The notes below the pieces were generated by a model. The model was not told the DNA's origin and did no database searches. It saw only the letters and a list, made by a program, of their open reading frames with translations. A stretch of 59,763 nt of DNA from Sphingomonas sp. (GTDB taxonomy: Bacteria; Pseudomonadota; Alphaproteobacteria; Sphingomonadales; Sphingomonadaceae). The stretch covers positions 1-59,763 of the forward strand of contig JACDEB010000004.1 of the NCBI GenBank assembly GCA_013816595.1, written 5' to 3'. Made by a program: the position numbers and the translations under genes. Numbering within the stretch: position 1 is the first letter of the stretch; every line of letters starts with the position of its first letter. Shown piece by piece: positions 25,902 to 34,993 of this stretch.

Positions 25902-27084
25902 CAACGCCAGTGCCTTTGGGCAGGAGCAGCAACGCCTCGCCCGACGCCGACATGCCGCCGGCATAAGCCTCGGCCTGGGCGCCGGCGCCCCAGAAGGTGT
26001 CGAAGCGATTGGGGCCCTTGATCGCTCCACCGGTGTCCTGGGCGATCCACAGTCCGCTGGCTTGCGGCCGGTCGAGCTTGAGGAACACCGGAGCGCCCAA
26101 CGGCACATATTTGGGATCGGCGGCGACAGTGCCGTTCGGAGTGACCGCAATGCCCAGCGCGCCAAGAGGCCCGGCGCCCGTCAGTTCCTTGAAAAAGACG
26201 TAGGAGGCATTCTCGCGCATCAATGCCTTGCCCTCTTCGGGATGGCTTCGGATCCAGTCCTTGATCGACTGCATATTGGCGCCGCCGGGCGGCAACAAAC
26301 CGCGATCGCGAAGCAATTTTCCGACCGCGACATAATCGCGGCCATTCTGGCTGTCATAGCCAACCCGCATCACGCTTCCGTCGGGGAAACGCACCCTCCC
26401 CGACCCCTGGATTTCCAGAAAGAATAATTCGACCGGATCGGCGACCCAGGCCAGCTCGAGCCGGCGCCCGTTGAGGACGCCATCCTCAATCTCGCCGCGG
26501 GTGAAATAGTCGGTGCATTGCCCGGTCGAACGGTCCATCCGGCCGCGACCGGTCTTGCCATTCGAACGCGTGCAACGAACCAGGTCGGACGGCGTGGCGT
26601 GGAGCGGCGCATAACCCGGCAGCGGCACCCGCGAACCGGCCACCTCGGGCTCGTAATAGCCGGTTGCAAAGGCACGCCCGTCGCCGATTCTGACCCAATC
26701 GAAGCGGTAAAAGAAAAAGCCCGGCGCGAATTGCGGGTCGAGGGTCGCAGCTTCGTCGCACAAGGCGCGCCAGTCGGCACCAACAGTGAGGCGCGACGAA
26801 TCCTCGCGGCGCACCAGCACCGGACAGCTGGACGTGAATGCGCCAAGCGCCCGGGTCGCCTCCAGCGCGGTCATAACCCGCGGCAGTTCGATCGTGACCC
26901 CGGTCGCCCGCGCATCGGGACCGGCGGGAACCGGCGGTGGCAGCACTTGCGCTGGTGGCAATGGGGGCGCTGGCGCGGGCGCCGGTGCGGGCGGCGGCGG
27001 CAAGGGCTGCGGTTCGGGCTGGGAGGCGCAGGCGGACAGCAATGCGAACGCGCACAGCGCCGCTGCGCGAACGGTCAGGCTCAC
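25882..27084 (-). CDS. mltA: membrane-bound lytic murein transglycosylase A
   Basis: A 400-residue lipoprotein that cleaves glycan strands with 1,6-anhydro ring formation. The GTG at 27082-27084 overlaps the previous stop as GTGA and opens a lipoprotein signal (MSLTVRAAALCAFALLSACA; lipobox LSAC). A Pro-rich tether follows (PLPPPPAPAPAPAPP). The MltA fold shows FATGYYEPEVAGSR, FFLEIQGSGRVRFPDGS, VGYDSQNGRDYVAVGKLL, and the catalytic Asp region IAQDTGGAIKGPNRFDTFWG. The C-terminus overlaps the smr start. Confidence 0.94.
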   Translation of the reverse strand: MSLTVRAAALCAFALLSACASQPEPQPLPPPPAPAPAPAPPLPPAQVLPPPVPAGPDARATGVTIELPRVMTALEATRALGAFTSSCPVLVRREDSSRLTVGADWRALCDEAATLDPQFAPGFFFYRFDWVRIGDGRAFATGYYEPEVAGSRVPLPGYAPLHATPSDLVRCTRSNGKTGRGRMDRSTGQCTDYFTRGEIEDGVLNGRRLELAWVADPVELFFLEIQGSGRVRFPDGSVMRVGYDSQNGRDYVAVGKLLRDRGLLPPGGANMQSIKDWIRSHPEEGKALMRENASYVFFKELTGAGPLGALGIAVTPNGTVAADPKYVPLGAPVFLKLDRPQASGLWIAQDTGGAIKGPNRFDTFWGAGAQAEAYAGGMSASGEALLLLPKGTGVGAQTRP

Positions 27085-27737
27085 TCGTCCTCGTCGGTTT
27101 CGATGAGCAGCCAATTGGGATCGCGCTGAGCGACATCGCGGCGGAAAGTCCACACGTCGCGGGTCTGGACAGCGTCGCTCAGCGAACCGGCAACGACCGC
27201 TCCGGACTTGTCGCGCGTGACCGCTGCAATATCCGCTTCCAGGCGGACGGTGACGATTGCGACGCTTCGATCGAGCGACGCTTCGGAGATCACCGCCTGG
27301 TCGATCGCGACCAGCCGGTTATCGAGTTTGAAGCCATCCTTGTCGCGCTGGGCGACGGCTGCGGCGAACGTCTCGTAAACATTGTCATCGACGTGGCTTC
27401 GGATGGTCTCGAGATCGCCCTTCCAGAACGATTCGAGGATCAAGCGGTACGCCGCTTTGGCGCCTTCCAGGAAGCGCGCGACGTCGAAGCTGGAATCGGC
27501 GGACAGCAACGCCCGGATTCCAGGGCCGGCGGTGGGCACGAATGCAAGGTCGCCGGAATCGACATCGGCGATCACGCCCGATCCGGGCTGAGCGACTCGC
27601 GGGGCGGTCCGGGATTCGGGGTCGGCCGCCGTGGGAATGGCGGGCTGCTGCTCATGGCCGGTGCGTTCGCCAAGCACGCTGTACAAGCGAAGCCCGACGA
27701 ATATTGCGACCAAGGCGAGGATGACGATGACGGCCAA
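27081..27737 (-). CDS. Tim44-like domain protein
   Basis: A 218-residue protein with one N-terminal membrane helix (AVIVILALVAIFVGLRLYSV), a disordered linker, and a C-terminal Tim44-like/NTF2-fold domain from about residue 90 (FLEGAKAAYRLILESFWKGD, then FKLDNRLVAIDQAVISEASL and VWTFRRD). In alphaproteobacteria, proteins of this type lie beside secB and are proposed to act at the inner membrane in protein handling. The start is TTG at 27735-27737 with AGGA 8 nt upstream. It is divergent from secB across 186 nt and coupled to mltA. Confidence 0.88.
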   Translation of the reverse strand: MAVIVILALVAIFVGLRLYSVLGERTGHEQQPAIPTAADPESRTAPRVAQPGSGVIADVDSGDLAFVPTAGPGIRALLSADSSFDVARFLEGAKAAYRLILESFWKGDLETIRSHVDDNVYETFAAAVAQRDKDGFKLDNRLVAIDQAVISEASLDRSVAIVTVRLEADIAAVTRDKSGAVVAGSLSDAVQTRDVWTFRRDVAQRDPNWLLIETDEDE

Positions 27738-27923
27738 AGGGATGGTCCTGTGTTACGATCTAAGGCCTAACATAATGCGCGACGGCCCAAGATTCCAACA
27801 GTACACAACGCACAAGCCGCCATTGCGCCCCATTTATGCGGCTGCTAGTCGCCAGCCGCGACGTGCCGCGCCGGCCGCGGCCTTCTGAAAAACCATCCAA
27901 TCGATTGCAAGGACAGCAGAATA

Positions 27924-28481
27924 ATGGCGGAGCAGGAAACAAACCCGGTCATCAACGGATCGGGCAATGACGGCGCGGCCATCGACAATGGCGATCCGCA
28001 AGTTTCGGTACTGGCCCAATATGTGAAGGACCTGTCGGTCGAAAATCCCAGCGCTCCGTCGGTCTTCCAGTGGGAAGAACAGGCCGCGCTCGACGTCCAG
28101 TTCAACATCCAGGTCGAAAACTTCGCCGAAGGTGTCCACGAAGTCGTGCTCAAGATCGACGTTTCGGCGCGCTCGTCGCAGGGCGTCCATTTCGTGGTCG
28201 ATTTGAGCTACGGCGGGCTGTTCGGTTTGCGCAATGTGCCCGACGAGGCGCTTGGCCCGTTTATGCTGATCGAAGCCCCGCGGCTGCTGTTCCCATTCGC
28301 TCGGCAGGTCGTCGCCGATGCGGTGTCCAGTGCCGGCTTCCCGCCGCTCCTGCTCGATCCGATCGACTTTGGCGCCGCTTATATGGCGCAGCTCCAGGCG
28401 GCTCAGGAGGCCACTGGCGAAGCGGGTGGCGAAGCGGCTGCGGACCAGCCCCCGCAAGCCGACGAACCAACCGACGCCTAA
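27924..28481 (+). CDS. secB: protein-export chaperone SecB
   Basis: A 185-residue tetrameric cytoplasmic chaperone delivering preproteins to SecA. The conserved core includes VLAQYVKDLSVENPSAPSVF, LDVQFNIQVENFAEGVHEVV, VDLSYGGLFGL and EAPRLLFPFARQVVADAVSS, then GFPPLLLDPIDFGAAYMAQL. The acidic Ala/Glu-rich tail is longer than in E. coli, as is common in alphaproteobacteria. AAGGACA lies about 9 nt upstream of the ATG. murJ follows 21 nt later. Confidence 0.97.
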   Translation: MAEQETNPVINGSGNDGAAIDNGDPQVSVLAQYVKDLSVENPSAPSVFQWEEQAALDVQFNIQVENFAEGVHEVVLKIDVSARSSQGVHFVVDLSYGGLFGLRNVPDEALGPFMLIEAPRLLFPFARQVVADAVSSAGFPPLLLDPIDFGAAYMAQLQAAQEATGEAGGEAAADQPPQADEPTDA

Positions 28482-28502
28482 GTTCGAACGGCAAGTCAGC
28501 CG

Positions 28503-30071
28503 ATGAACCTGCACAAGGCCACCGGCACCATCGGCGGGCTGACCATGGTCAGCCGGATCGCCGGCTTTGCCCGCGAAATGCTGATGAGCCGGGTGATGGG
28601 CGCAAGCTGGCAGGCCGACGCCTTCTTCGTCGCCTTCCGGCTGCCCAACACCTTTCGCCGTCTGTTCGGCGAAGGCGCCTTTTCGGCGGGCTTCGTCCCG
28701 CTTTACGCCCAGCGCCTCCATTCGGGCGCCGATGGCGAGGCCAAGGCCAAGAACTTTTCGGAAGAAGTGCTTGCGGTATTCGCTCCGACCCTGGTGCTGT
28801 TCACGATCCTGTTCGAAATCATCATGGGTCCGTTCGTCGCCTTGCTGTCGGGCTATGAGGGGGACAAGCTCCAACTCGCCACGTTCCTGACCAGCATCAC
28901 CTTCCCCTATCTGATCCTGATCAGCTTGGTGTCGCTGTACAGCGGAATCCTCAACAGCCTGTCGCGGTTCACCGCGGCGGCCTTCGCTCCGGCGCTGCTC
29001 AACCTGGCGATGCTCTCGGCGCTGATTTTCATGCCCGAGGGCGGACACATCACCGCGACCGCGCTGGCAATCGCGGTCACGCTTGGCGGAGTGCTCCAGC
29101 TGGGCCTGTTGATGCTTGCCTGCTCGCGCGCCGGGATCGTCCTCAAGTGGCGCCGGCCGCGGATGACGCCAGGCGTGCGCCAGTTCGTCAGGGTGGTCAT
29201 TCCGGCTACTTTTGGTGCCGGCGTTTACCAGATCAGCGCCTTCATCGACACCTTCTTCCTGACCCGCATCGGCACTGGCGCGATGAGCTATTTCAATTAC
29301 GCCGACCGTCTCAACCAGCTGCCCTTGGGCGTGATCGGGGCAGCGCTGGGAACCGCGATCCTGCCCCAGGTCAGCCGCCATGTCGGCGCTGGCGAGCCGG
29401 GCAAGGCCGCCCATGTCCAAGGCCAGGCGGCGGAGCTTGCGATGCTGCTGTGTCTGCCCGCCGCAGTCGCGCTCGCGGTCAGTGCGGGACCGCTCATTTC
29501 GGCCTTGTTCCAGGGCGGCGAGTTCACGCCCGAGGACGCTCGGCTGTCGGCGCTGACCTTGTCGATCATCGTGCTCGGATTGCCCGCTTATGTGCTGGTC
29601 AAGGTGCTGACCCCGGGCTTTTATTCGCGCCAGGACACGGCCACTCCGGTTAAGACCGCGATTTTCGTGCTGGTGGCCAATATCGTCCTTAACTTCGTGC
29701 TGATTCCGCCGTTCGGCATCGGCGGGCTGGCGGCTGCGATTGCGATCTGCAGCTGGCTCAACTGCATCATCCTCTATGTCATTCTCCACCGCCGCGGCCA
29801 TTTTCGGGTGCCGGCATGGCTCGCCAGCCGGGTCGTCCGCCAAATCATCGCCGCAGCGGCGATGGCCGCCGCATTGTTCGCCATCAAGATGGTACTCGCG
29901 CCGTGGTTCGACGGATCGTTCGGGCATCGCCTGGCTGGGGTGGCGGCGCTGGTCGGCGGCGGAATGGCGGTCTATTTCCCGCTCGTGTGGCTGCTCGGCG
30001 GGACTGACAAGGATGAGCTTCGCGCTCTGTTCTCGAAACGGGCGCGCAAAGCCCAGCTGGAAAGAAAGTGA
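28503..30071 (+). CDS. murJ: lipid II flippase MurJ
   Basis: A 522-residue inner-membrane protein with about 14 helices that moves lipid II to the periplasm. The start [20 protein letters not shown] continues [20 protein letters not shown] and [20 protein letters not shown], the diagnostic MurJ N-terminus with the essential Arg residues. Later segments include [20 protein letters not shown] and [20 protein letters not shown]. The stop overlaps a possible trpS GTG start as GTGA. Confidence 0.96.
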   Translation: MNLHKATGTIGGLTMVSRIAGFAREMLMSRVMGASWQADAFFVAFRLPNTFRRLFGEGAFSAGFVPLYAQRLHSGADGEAKAKNFSEEVLAVFAPTLVLFTILFEIIMGPFVALLSGYEGDKLQLATFLTSITFPYLILISLVSLYSGILNSLSRFTAAAFAPALLNLAMLSALIFMPEGGHITATALAIAVTLGGVLQLGLLMLACSRAGIVLKWRRPRMTPGVRQFVRVVIPATFGAGVYQISAFIDTFFLTRIGTGAMSYFNYADRLNQLPLGVIGAALGTAILPQVSRHVGAGEPGKAAHVQGQAAELAMLLCLPAAVALAVSAGPLISALFQGGEFTPEDARLSALTLSIIVLGLPAYVLVKVLTPGFYSRQDTATPVKTAIFVLVANIVLNFVLIPPFGIGGLAAAIAICSWLNCIILYVILHRRGHFRVPAWLASRVVRQIIAAAAMAAALFAIKMVLAPWFDGSFGHRLAGVAALVGGGMAVYFPLVWLLGGTDKDELRALFSKRARKAQLERK

Positions 30072-30076
30072 GCGGC

Positions 30077-31072
30077 ATGAGAGTCGTATCGGGAATCCAA
30101 CCGACCGGCGGCCTCCACCTCGGCAACCTGCTTGGAGCGATCCTGCGCTGGGTGCGGATGCAGGATGAGGCCGAGTGCCTGTTCTTCCTCGCCGATCTCC
30201 ACGCGCTGACGGTCGAGGTCGACCGGGCCCAGCTACGCAACAATCGCCGCGAAATGGCCGCCGCGCTGATCGCCAGCGGGATCGATCCGGCAAAATCGAT
30301 CCTGTTCGCCCAAAGCGCGGTTCCCGCCCATTCCGAGCTGGCCTGGATCCTGCAATGCACCGCGCGCATGGGCTGGCTCGAGCGGATGACCCAGTTCAAG
30401 GAAAAGGGCGGCAAGAACAAGGAGCGATCAAGCGTCGGGCTGTTCACCTATCCCGTGCTCCAGGCGGCCGATGTGCTGATTTATCGCGCCACCCATGTTC
30501 CCGTCGGCGAAGACCAGAAACAGCATATCGAGCTGGCCCGCGACATCGCGATGAAATTCAATAATGATTTTGACGTCGAGCTGTTCGTACCGCCCGAACC
30601 GTTCATCGATGGTGGCACCGCGGCGCGGGTCATGAGCCTGCGCGACGGCACGGCCAAGATGAGCAAATCCGACCCGTCGGAGATGAGCCGGATCGATCTC
30701 ACCGACAGCAATGACGACATCGCCCAGAAAATCCGCAAGGCGCGGACCGACCCAGCGCCGCTGCCCGCCGATCCGGCCGGGCTCGATGGGCGCGCCGAAG
30801 CGAAGAACCTCGTCGGCATCTACGCCGCGATCACTGGCGAAAGCATCGAGCAGGTCCTCGCCCGCTTCGCCGGCCAGGGCTTTAGAACGTTCAAGCCGGC
30901 GCTGGCCGAAGCGCTGGTGGCGCTGCTCGAGCCGTTGCGCGGCCGGCTTGACCATTTGCGCGGCGATCCTGCCGAACTCGACCGGATCCTCGCCGCTGGC
31001 GCAGCCAAGGCCGCGGCGCTCGCCGCACCGACGCTTGCCGGGGCCTATGAAGCGGTCGGCCTGACCCGCTAA
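30077..31072 (+). CDS. trpS: tryptophanyl-tRNA synthetase
   Basis: A 331-residue class Ic synthetase charging tRNA-Trp. The HIGH-type motif is in [20 protein letters not shown] and the KMSKS loop is in [40 protein letters not shown] is also characteristic. I used the ATG at 30077, which matches family N-termini; an in-frame GTG at 30068 overlaps the murJ stop and would add three residues. Coupling to murJ is likely either way. Confidence 0.96.
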   Translation: MRVVSGIQPTGGLHLGNLLGAILRWVRMQDEAECLFFLADLHALTVEVDRAQLRNNRREMAAALIASGIDPAKSILFAQSAVPAHSELAWILQCTARMGWLERMTQFKEKGGKNKERSSVGLFTYPVLQAADVLIYRATHVPVGEDQKQHIELARDIAMKFNNDFDVELFVPPEPFIDGGTAARVMSLRDGTAKMSKSDPSEMSRIDLTDSNDDIAQKIRKARTDPAPLPADPAGLDGRAEAKNLVGIYAAITGESIEQVLARFAGQGFRTFKPALAEALVALLEPLRGRLDHLRGDPAELDRILAAGAAKAAALAAPTLAGAYEAVGLTR

Positions 31073-31160
31073 ACCGCTCGCTTCATCGACGGTTCAGTGC
31101 TTTTGAGTTAAGAACGGTCCTGTTGTTTCAGGATTTTCCTGAGTCGATGGGGAAATTGTC

Positions 31161-31895
31161 ATGCGTATTCGCTCACTCTTCGCCGCTTCCGCGCTCGGCC
31201 TCGCGGCCCTCGGCCTTACCGCCTGCGCGACCGGTTTGCCGACCAAAGTCACCCGCTTTCAGGCTGCGGCAATCCCCGCCGGGCAAAGTTTCTACGTCGT
31301 TCCCGCCCAGGGCAGCGGCGATGCCCAATTCTATCATTATGCGACGATCCTGTCGCAGCAACTTGAAGCGCGCGGCTATCATCCCGCTGGCGCACCGCAG
31401 CTTGCCGACATGCTGGTCCGGCTCGATTACGGGGTCGATCAAGGCCGCACCGAGGAGCGCGCCGATCCGTTTTACCGCGGCGGTTTCGGATCGGGCTATG
31501 GTTATGGCTGGAACGATCCGTTCTACGACCCCTTCTACAGCGGCTATTACGGGCACTCCTATCGCTCGCGTTATTCCAGTTTTCCTTATTATTATGGCTG
31601 GAACGACCCCTTTTATTCGGGCGGGTACGGCTATGGCGGATTTGGCGGATACGGGGGATACGGCCGCTACGGTCGCGGCTATGACAGCTATACGGTCTAC
31701 CGTTCGCACCTCGACATGAACATCAGCCAGCGCGCCTCCGGGGCGCCGCTGTTCGAAGGTCACGCCAAGGCGCGATCCTCGACCGATGAATTGAATTCGC
31801 TGGTCCCCAACCTGATCGAAGCAATGTTTACCGGTTTTCCCGGCCGCAGCGGAGAGACTGTCCGGATCACTGTTCCGCCGCGGCCCAAAGGCTAG
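31161..31895 (+). CDS. DUF4136 lipoprotein with Tyr/Gly-rich insert
   Basis: A 244-residue lipoprotein (MRIRSLFAASALGLAALGLT followed by ACATG; lipobox LTAC). The first domain (residues 25-105) contains VTRFQAAAIPAGQSFYVVPA and QLEARGYHPAGAPQLADMLV, as in DUF4136 proteins. The middle is a low-complexity aromatic stretch of about 75 residues, rich in Tyr, Gly, Phe and Ser, in which YGWNDPFY occurs twice. The end (residues 185-244) resumes a folded pattern (SHLDMNISQRASGAPLFEGH). It is probably outer-membrane anchored; function unknown. An 88-nt gap separates it from trpS, and it converges with dnaA, stops 19 nt apart. Confidence 0.87.
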   Translation: MRIRSLFAASALGLAALGLTACATGLPTKVTRFQAAAIPAGQSFYVVPAQGSGDAQFYHYATILSQQLEARGYHPAGAPQLADMLVRLDYGVDQGRTEERADPFYRGGFGSGYGYGWNDPFYDPFYSGYYGHSYRSRYSSFPYYYGWNDPFYSGGYGYGGFGGYGGYGRYGRGYDSYTVYRSHLDMNISQRASGAPLFEGHAKARSSTDELNSLVPNLIEAMFTGFPGRSGETVRITVPPRPKG

Positions 31896-31914
31896 GCCGC
31901 GAAACGCTGGCCCG

Positions 31915-33321
31915 TCAGCCTTCGAGCTGGCGGGTGAGCAGCCGGATGTCGGCGTCGAGCTCGGCGTCGGCGGCGCGCAGTTTCTCGATCTGCTTGACCG
32001 CGTGGATCACCGTCGTGTGATCGCGACCGCCGAAGCGGCGACCGATATCGGGGAGTGACTTAGGCGTCAGCTGTTTCGACAGATACATCGCCACCTGGCG
32101 CGGGCGGGCGACTTCGCGGGCACGCCGGGCCGAGGTCATCTCGGCTTTGCGGATGCGGTAATGTTCGGCGACCTGGGTCTGGATTTCGTCGATCGAAATC
32201 CGCCGCTGGTTGGCGCGCAGCACATTGGCCAGCACCTCCTCGACAAACGCGACGTCGATCGTCCGACCGGTCATCATCGCATAAGCGCCGATGCGGTTGA
32301 GCGCACCTTCGAGCTCGCGCACCGAAGAAGTCACCCGGCGAGCGAGGAAATCGACCACGTTGCGCGGCATTTCAACGCCCGGCAGCGCTTCGAGCTTGGA
32401 CATGATGATGTTAAAGCGAAGTTCGTAATCGGCCGGGTTGATGTCGGCGACCAGGCCCCATGACAGGCGCGACAGGATGCGCGGAGCTATCCCGTCCAGA
32501 TCCTGCGGCGCGCGATCGGACGTGATCACCAGCCGCCGCCCGGCGGTGATAATCTCGTTCATGGTGTGGAAGAATTCTTCCTGGGTCGAATCCTTGCCGG
32601 CGATGAACTGAACGTCGTCGATCAACAGCAGATCGGCGCTGCGCAGCCGCTGCTTGAACCCGATGGTATCGTTTTCCTTCAGCGCTCTGATAAATTCGAC
32701 CATGAACTTTTCGGCCGACATCGACACCACTTTGGCGCCGCGGTGATGGGCCAGGAAGCTGTGACCGATGGCGTGGAGCAAATGGGTCTTGCCGCGCCCG
32801 GTGCCGCCATGAAGAAACAGCGGGTTGAAACCCAGGGTTTGCGATGTCGCGATGTTCTGGGCAGCGGTCGCGGCGACTTCATTGGCCTTGCCCACGACGA
32901 AGGTTTCGAAGCGGTAACGCGAATCGAAATTCGGCGCATTGGGATCGCGCTCGATCGGTGGCGGACTTTCGTCGAGGATCAGGAACGGCGACGGGCGCGG
33001 CGCATCGGCCGTTGCAATTACCCGGACGTTGGAGACGATCGGAAGCATCGTCTTCCACGCCAGCCCGAGCCGGTCGCCAAAATGGGACGTAACCCAGTCG
33101 GCCATGAACTGGCTCGGCATGACGATATCGAGAGTGCCGCAGGAAGGATCGAACTGGCCAAGCTCGGCCGGACGAAGCCAGCCGTCGAAGGTCCGTGCGC
33201 CAAGGTCGCGGCGCAGTCCCGAGCGGATCGATGCCCAGGCGGCGTCGATCGGCGCCACATTCGACTCAGTGGTGGCGGAGGGTGCGGGCATTGCGGACGA
33301 CTTGACTTCACTGCCCTGCAC
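31915..33321 (-). CDS. dnaA: chromosomal replication initiator DnaA
   Basis: A replication initiator of about 468 residues. Domain I is [20 protein letters not shown]; domain III carries Walker [18 protein letters not shown] and Walker [21 protein letters not shown]. Domain IV holds the DnaA-box-binding signature [20 protein letters not shown]. The start is uncertain: GTG 33319-33321 has a strong purine-rich site (GAAGG) about 7 nt upstream, ATG 33289-33291 is ten codons in, and TTG 33354 is further out. I see no cluster of DnaA boxes nearby, so an adjacent origin is not supported. Confidence 0.95.
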   Translation of the reverse strand: MQGSEVKSSAMPAPSATTESNVAPIDAAWASIRSGLRRDLGARTFDGWLRPAELGQFDPSCGTLDIVMPSQFMADWVTSHFGDRLGLAWKTMLPIVSNVRVIATADAPRPSPFLILDESPPPIERDPNAPNFDSRYRFETFVVGKANEVAATAAQNIATSQTLGFNPLFLHGGTGRGKTHLLHAIGHSFLAHHRGAKVVSMSAEKFMVEFIRALKENDTIGFKQRLRSADLLLIDDVQFIAGKDSTQEEFFHTMNEIITAGRRLVITSDRAPQDLDGIAPRILSRLSWGLVADINPADYELRFNIIMSKLEALPGVEMPRNVVDFLARRVTSSVRELEGALNRIGAYAMMTGRTIDVAFVEEVLANVLRANQRRISIDEIQTQVAEHYRIRKAEMTSARRAREVARPRQVAMYLSKQLTPKSLPDIGRRFGGRDHTTVIHAVKQIEKLRAADAELDADIRLLTRQLEG

Positions 33322-33692
33322 TTGCCGCCCTTCCTTCTGCTTGCCCCCAGACAACAGGCAAAAAGCTGGCGCTGCGAGCGAACCGAGTCGCGCGCGCTGC
33401 TTTGTTTTTCCCTCTTGTCCCAGCTGCGGATTCGCAGCCGGAAGTCTGCTTCTGAAATCCTATTCGTCAGGATTCAAGAAGCAAATTTTCATAAAAGCGA
33501 AATAATAGGGATTGACATGCAAATGTGAGGCGCACTGGTAATTTCGGCCAAAATCCGGCGTTTCCGCGATGAAAGCAAATTTAACGATCGTGCGAATCGC
33601 GGGAAATGCTACATTTTTTCTGAGTAGCAAAAAGCAACGGGCCACCGGTTTCCCGGCAGCCCGCAAATAAGTCCAAATTCAGGACTCGATTT
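33322..33692. other. AT-richer intergenic region between rpsT and dnaA
   Basis: A 371-nt non-coding stretch, clearly less GC-rich than its surroundings. It holds the rpsT terminator (33629-33662) and presumably the dnaA promoter, which I cannot place with confidence. Three GANTC sites (33429-33433, 33471-33475, 33594-33598), the CcrM methylation target of alphaproteobacteria, lie in it. No DnaA-box consensus and no AT-rich repeat array typical of an origin were found. Confidence 0.6.
33629..33662 (-). terminator. intrinsic terminator of rpsT
   Basis: On the minus strand GGGCTGCCGG pairs with CCGGTGGCCC (33639-33662) over ten base pairs, including two G-T pairs, around a GAAA tetraloop. It is followed within four nt by TTTTT (complement of 33629-33633). 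It lies about 30 nt downstream of the rpsT stop. Confidence 0.8.
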
Positions 33693-33956
33693 TTACCCGA
33701 GCGACGCGACTCGCTTGGTCAGGCGCGAGAATTTCCGCGACGCCGTATTCTTGTGAATGACCCCGCGCGCGACGCCGCGCGCCATTTCCGGCTGGACCTT
33801 CTTCAGCGCATCGGCGGCATCGGTCTTCTTGCCCGACGCGATCGCCGATTCGACGGCCTTGATGAACGTGCGGATGCGGCTGACCCGCGCATTGTTGATC
33901 TCCGCGCGATTGGCGTTGCGGCGGATTCGCTTCTTGGCTTGCGGTGTATTCGCCAT
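33693..33956 (-). CDS. rpsT: 30S ribosomal protein S20
   Basis: An 87-residue basic helical protein of the small subunit. [40 protein letters not shown] and [20 protein letters not shown] match the family over its full length. ATG 33954-33956 has GAGG eight nt upstream. The leader contains an unusual hairpin and T-tract (33990-34022). An intrinsic terminator follows the gene. The mutM-rpsT-dnaA order is typical of alphaproteobacteria. Confidence 0.97.
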   Translation of the reverse strand: MANTPQAKKRIRRNANRAEINNARVSRIRTFIKAVESAIASGKKTDAADALKKVQPEMARGVARGVIHKNTASRKFSRLTKRVASLG

Positions 33957-33989
33957 CGGATGAACCTCGTATCGTCTGTGTCTGCAAAG

Positions 33990-34029
33990 AAAAACGGCGC
34001 AGTGCCATTTAAGGCCGCGCCGAAGCGCG
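33990..34029 (-). terminator. terminator-like hairpin in the rpsT leader, with overlapping alternative stem
   Basis: On the minus strand CGGCGC (34017-34022) pairs with GCGCCG (33995-34000), with an inner GCC/GGC stem. It is followed by TTTTTCTTT (complement of 33986-33994). A second stem, CGCGC-TTCG-GCGCG (34016-34029), uses the same bases and excludes the first. The hairpin may terminate mutM, whose stop is 47 nt upstream. Only about 30 nt then remain before the rpsT ATG, too few for a separate promoter, so rpsT transcription must pass through it. Confidence 0.6.
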
Positions 34030-34032
34030 CTC

Positions 34033-34061
34033 CCACTACGCCGCAGGGCCGCCAAGGTCAA
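34033..34061 (-). promoter_or_regulatory. candidate rpsT promoter
   Basis: On the minus strand TTGACC (34056-34061), a 17-nt spacer and TAGTGG (34033-34038) lie immediately upstream of the leader hairpin. The predicted start would be near 34026. The -10 element is weak, so this is tentative, but no other promoter is visible between mutM and rpsT. Confidence 0.35.
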
Positions 34062-34068
34062 CCGTCTG

Positions 34069-34881
34069 CTAGCGCTGGCACTTGGGGCAATAGAAGGTCG
34101 AGCGACCACCCTGGACGATCCGCCGCACGGTTCCGCCGCATTTCCCCCGGCACGGCTGTCCTTCGCGGTCGTAAACGTCGAAGCTTTTGGAGAAGTAGCC
34201 GAGTTCGCCATCGGGCGACGCGAAATCGCGCAAGCTCGATCCGCCGGCGGCAATCGCTTCGGCGAGCACGGCGTGGATCGACGGGACCAGGCGACCAAGC
34301 CGCCGAAGCGAGACCGACCCGCCGGCGCGCCGGGGATTGATGCGCGCCCGGAACAGCGCCTCGCACACATAGATATTGCCCAGGCCAGCGATGATTCGCT
34401 GATCGAGCAGGAGCAATTTGATCGCGGCTTTGCGGCCCTTCAATCGGCGCTGGAGCTCGGCTGGGCCGATGTCGAACGGCTCGGGCCCGAGCGCGGCGAA
34501 GGCCGGCCAATTGTCGATCCCTGCCGTCACGACCAGGTCGAGCGAACCGAAGCGCCGCGGATCGTTGAGCGCCAGAACATGGCCGTCATCGGTTTCGATT
34601 AAAAAGTGGTCGTGCTTCTCGATTTCCGCCGGGTCGATCCGCCACCGCCCCGACATTCCGAGGTGAAAGATCAGGCTGTCGCCTCGGTCGGTGTCGATGC
34701 GGCCATATTTGGCGCGGCGGCCAAGCGCTGTGACGGTTGCGCCGGTGAGCCGTTGGCCAAGGTCATGGGGGAGCGCCCGGCGCAAATCGGCGCGGCGCGC
34801 CTCGATGCGGGCGATGCGGCGGCCCTTGAGCACGCGCTCCAGCCCGCGGACGGTAGTTTCAACTTCGGGAAGCTCGGGCAT
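34069..34881 (-). CDS. mutM: formamidopyrimidine-DNA glycosylase
   Basis: A 270-residue bifunctional glycosylase/AP lyase removing 8-oxoguanine and FaPy lesions. After Met removal the catalytic proline heads [17 protein letters not shown]; the conserved KYGRID segment with its Lys, [20 protein letters not shown] and the zinc finger [20 protein letters not shown] with YCPKCQR are all present. I used the ATG at 34879-34881 because the enzyme requires Pro2; the frame is open 12 codons further. It is divergent from ubiE across a palindromic repeat. Confidence 0.97.
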   Translation of the reverse strand: MPELPEVETTVRGLERVLKGRRIARIEARRADLRRALPHDLGQRLTGATVTALGRRAKYGRIDTDRGDSLIFHLGMSGRWRIDPAEIEKHDHFLIETDDGHVLALNDPRRFGSLDLVVTAGIDNWPAFAALGPEPFDIGPAELQRRLKGRKAAIKLLLLDQRIIAGLGNIYVCEALFRARINPRRAGGSVSLRRLGRLVPSIHAVLAEAIAAGGSSLRDFASPDGELGYFSKSFDVYDREGQPCRGKCGGTVRRIVQGGRSTFYCPKCQR

Positions 34882-34886
34882 CGCAC

Positions 34887-34967
34887 CGTCATTGCGGGGA
34901 GCGAAGCGACGAAGCAATCCAGTTCTTTCAGTGCAATATGGATTGCTTCGCTACGCTCGCAATGACG
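34887..34967. repeat. palindromic intergenic repeat, family A, copy 1
   Basis: CGTCATTGCG (34887-34896) is mirrored by CGCAATGACG (34958-34967). The arms continue as GAGCGAAGC...GAAGCAATCCA and TGGATTGCTTCGCTACGC, so the 81-nt unit can fold into a long imperfect hairpin. The same family recurs at 45659-45741. It fills most of the divergent mutM/ubiE intergenic region. Confidence 0.85.
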
Positions 34968-34993
34968 AAGAGACCCCGCTAGAGCCGCGACCC

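Noticed and set aside
27834-30293. An open frame of over 800 codons on the minus strand across secB, murJ and trpS
   Set aside because: It is the antisense shadow of high-GC genes: Arg/Gln/His/Asp-rich with no domain pattern, while the plus strand carries three well-conserved proteins.
33322-33692. Possible replication origin beside dnaA
   Set aside because: The region is AT-richer, but I could not find a cluster of TTATCCACA-like boxes or repeats, and its content is explained by the rpsT terminator and a dnaA promoter.
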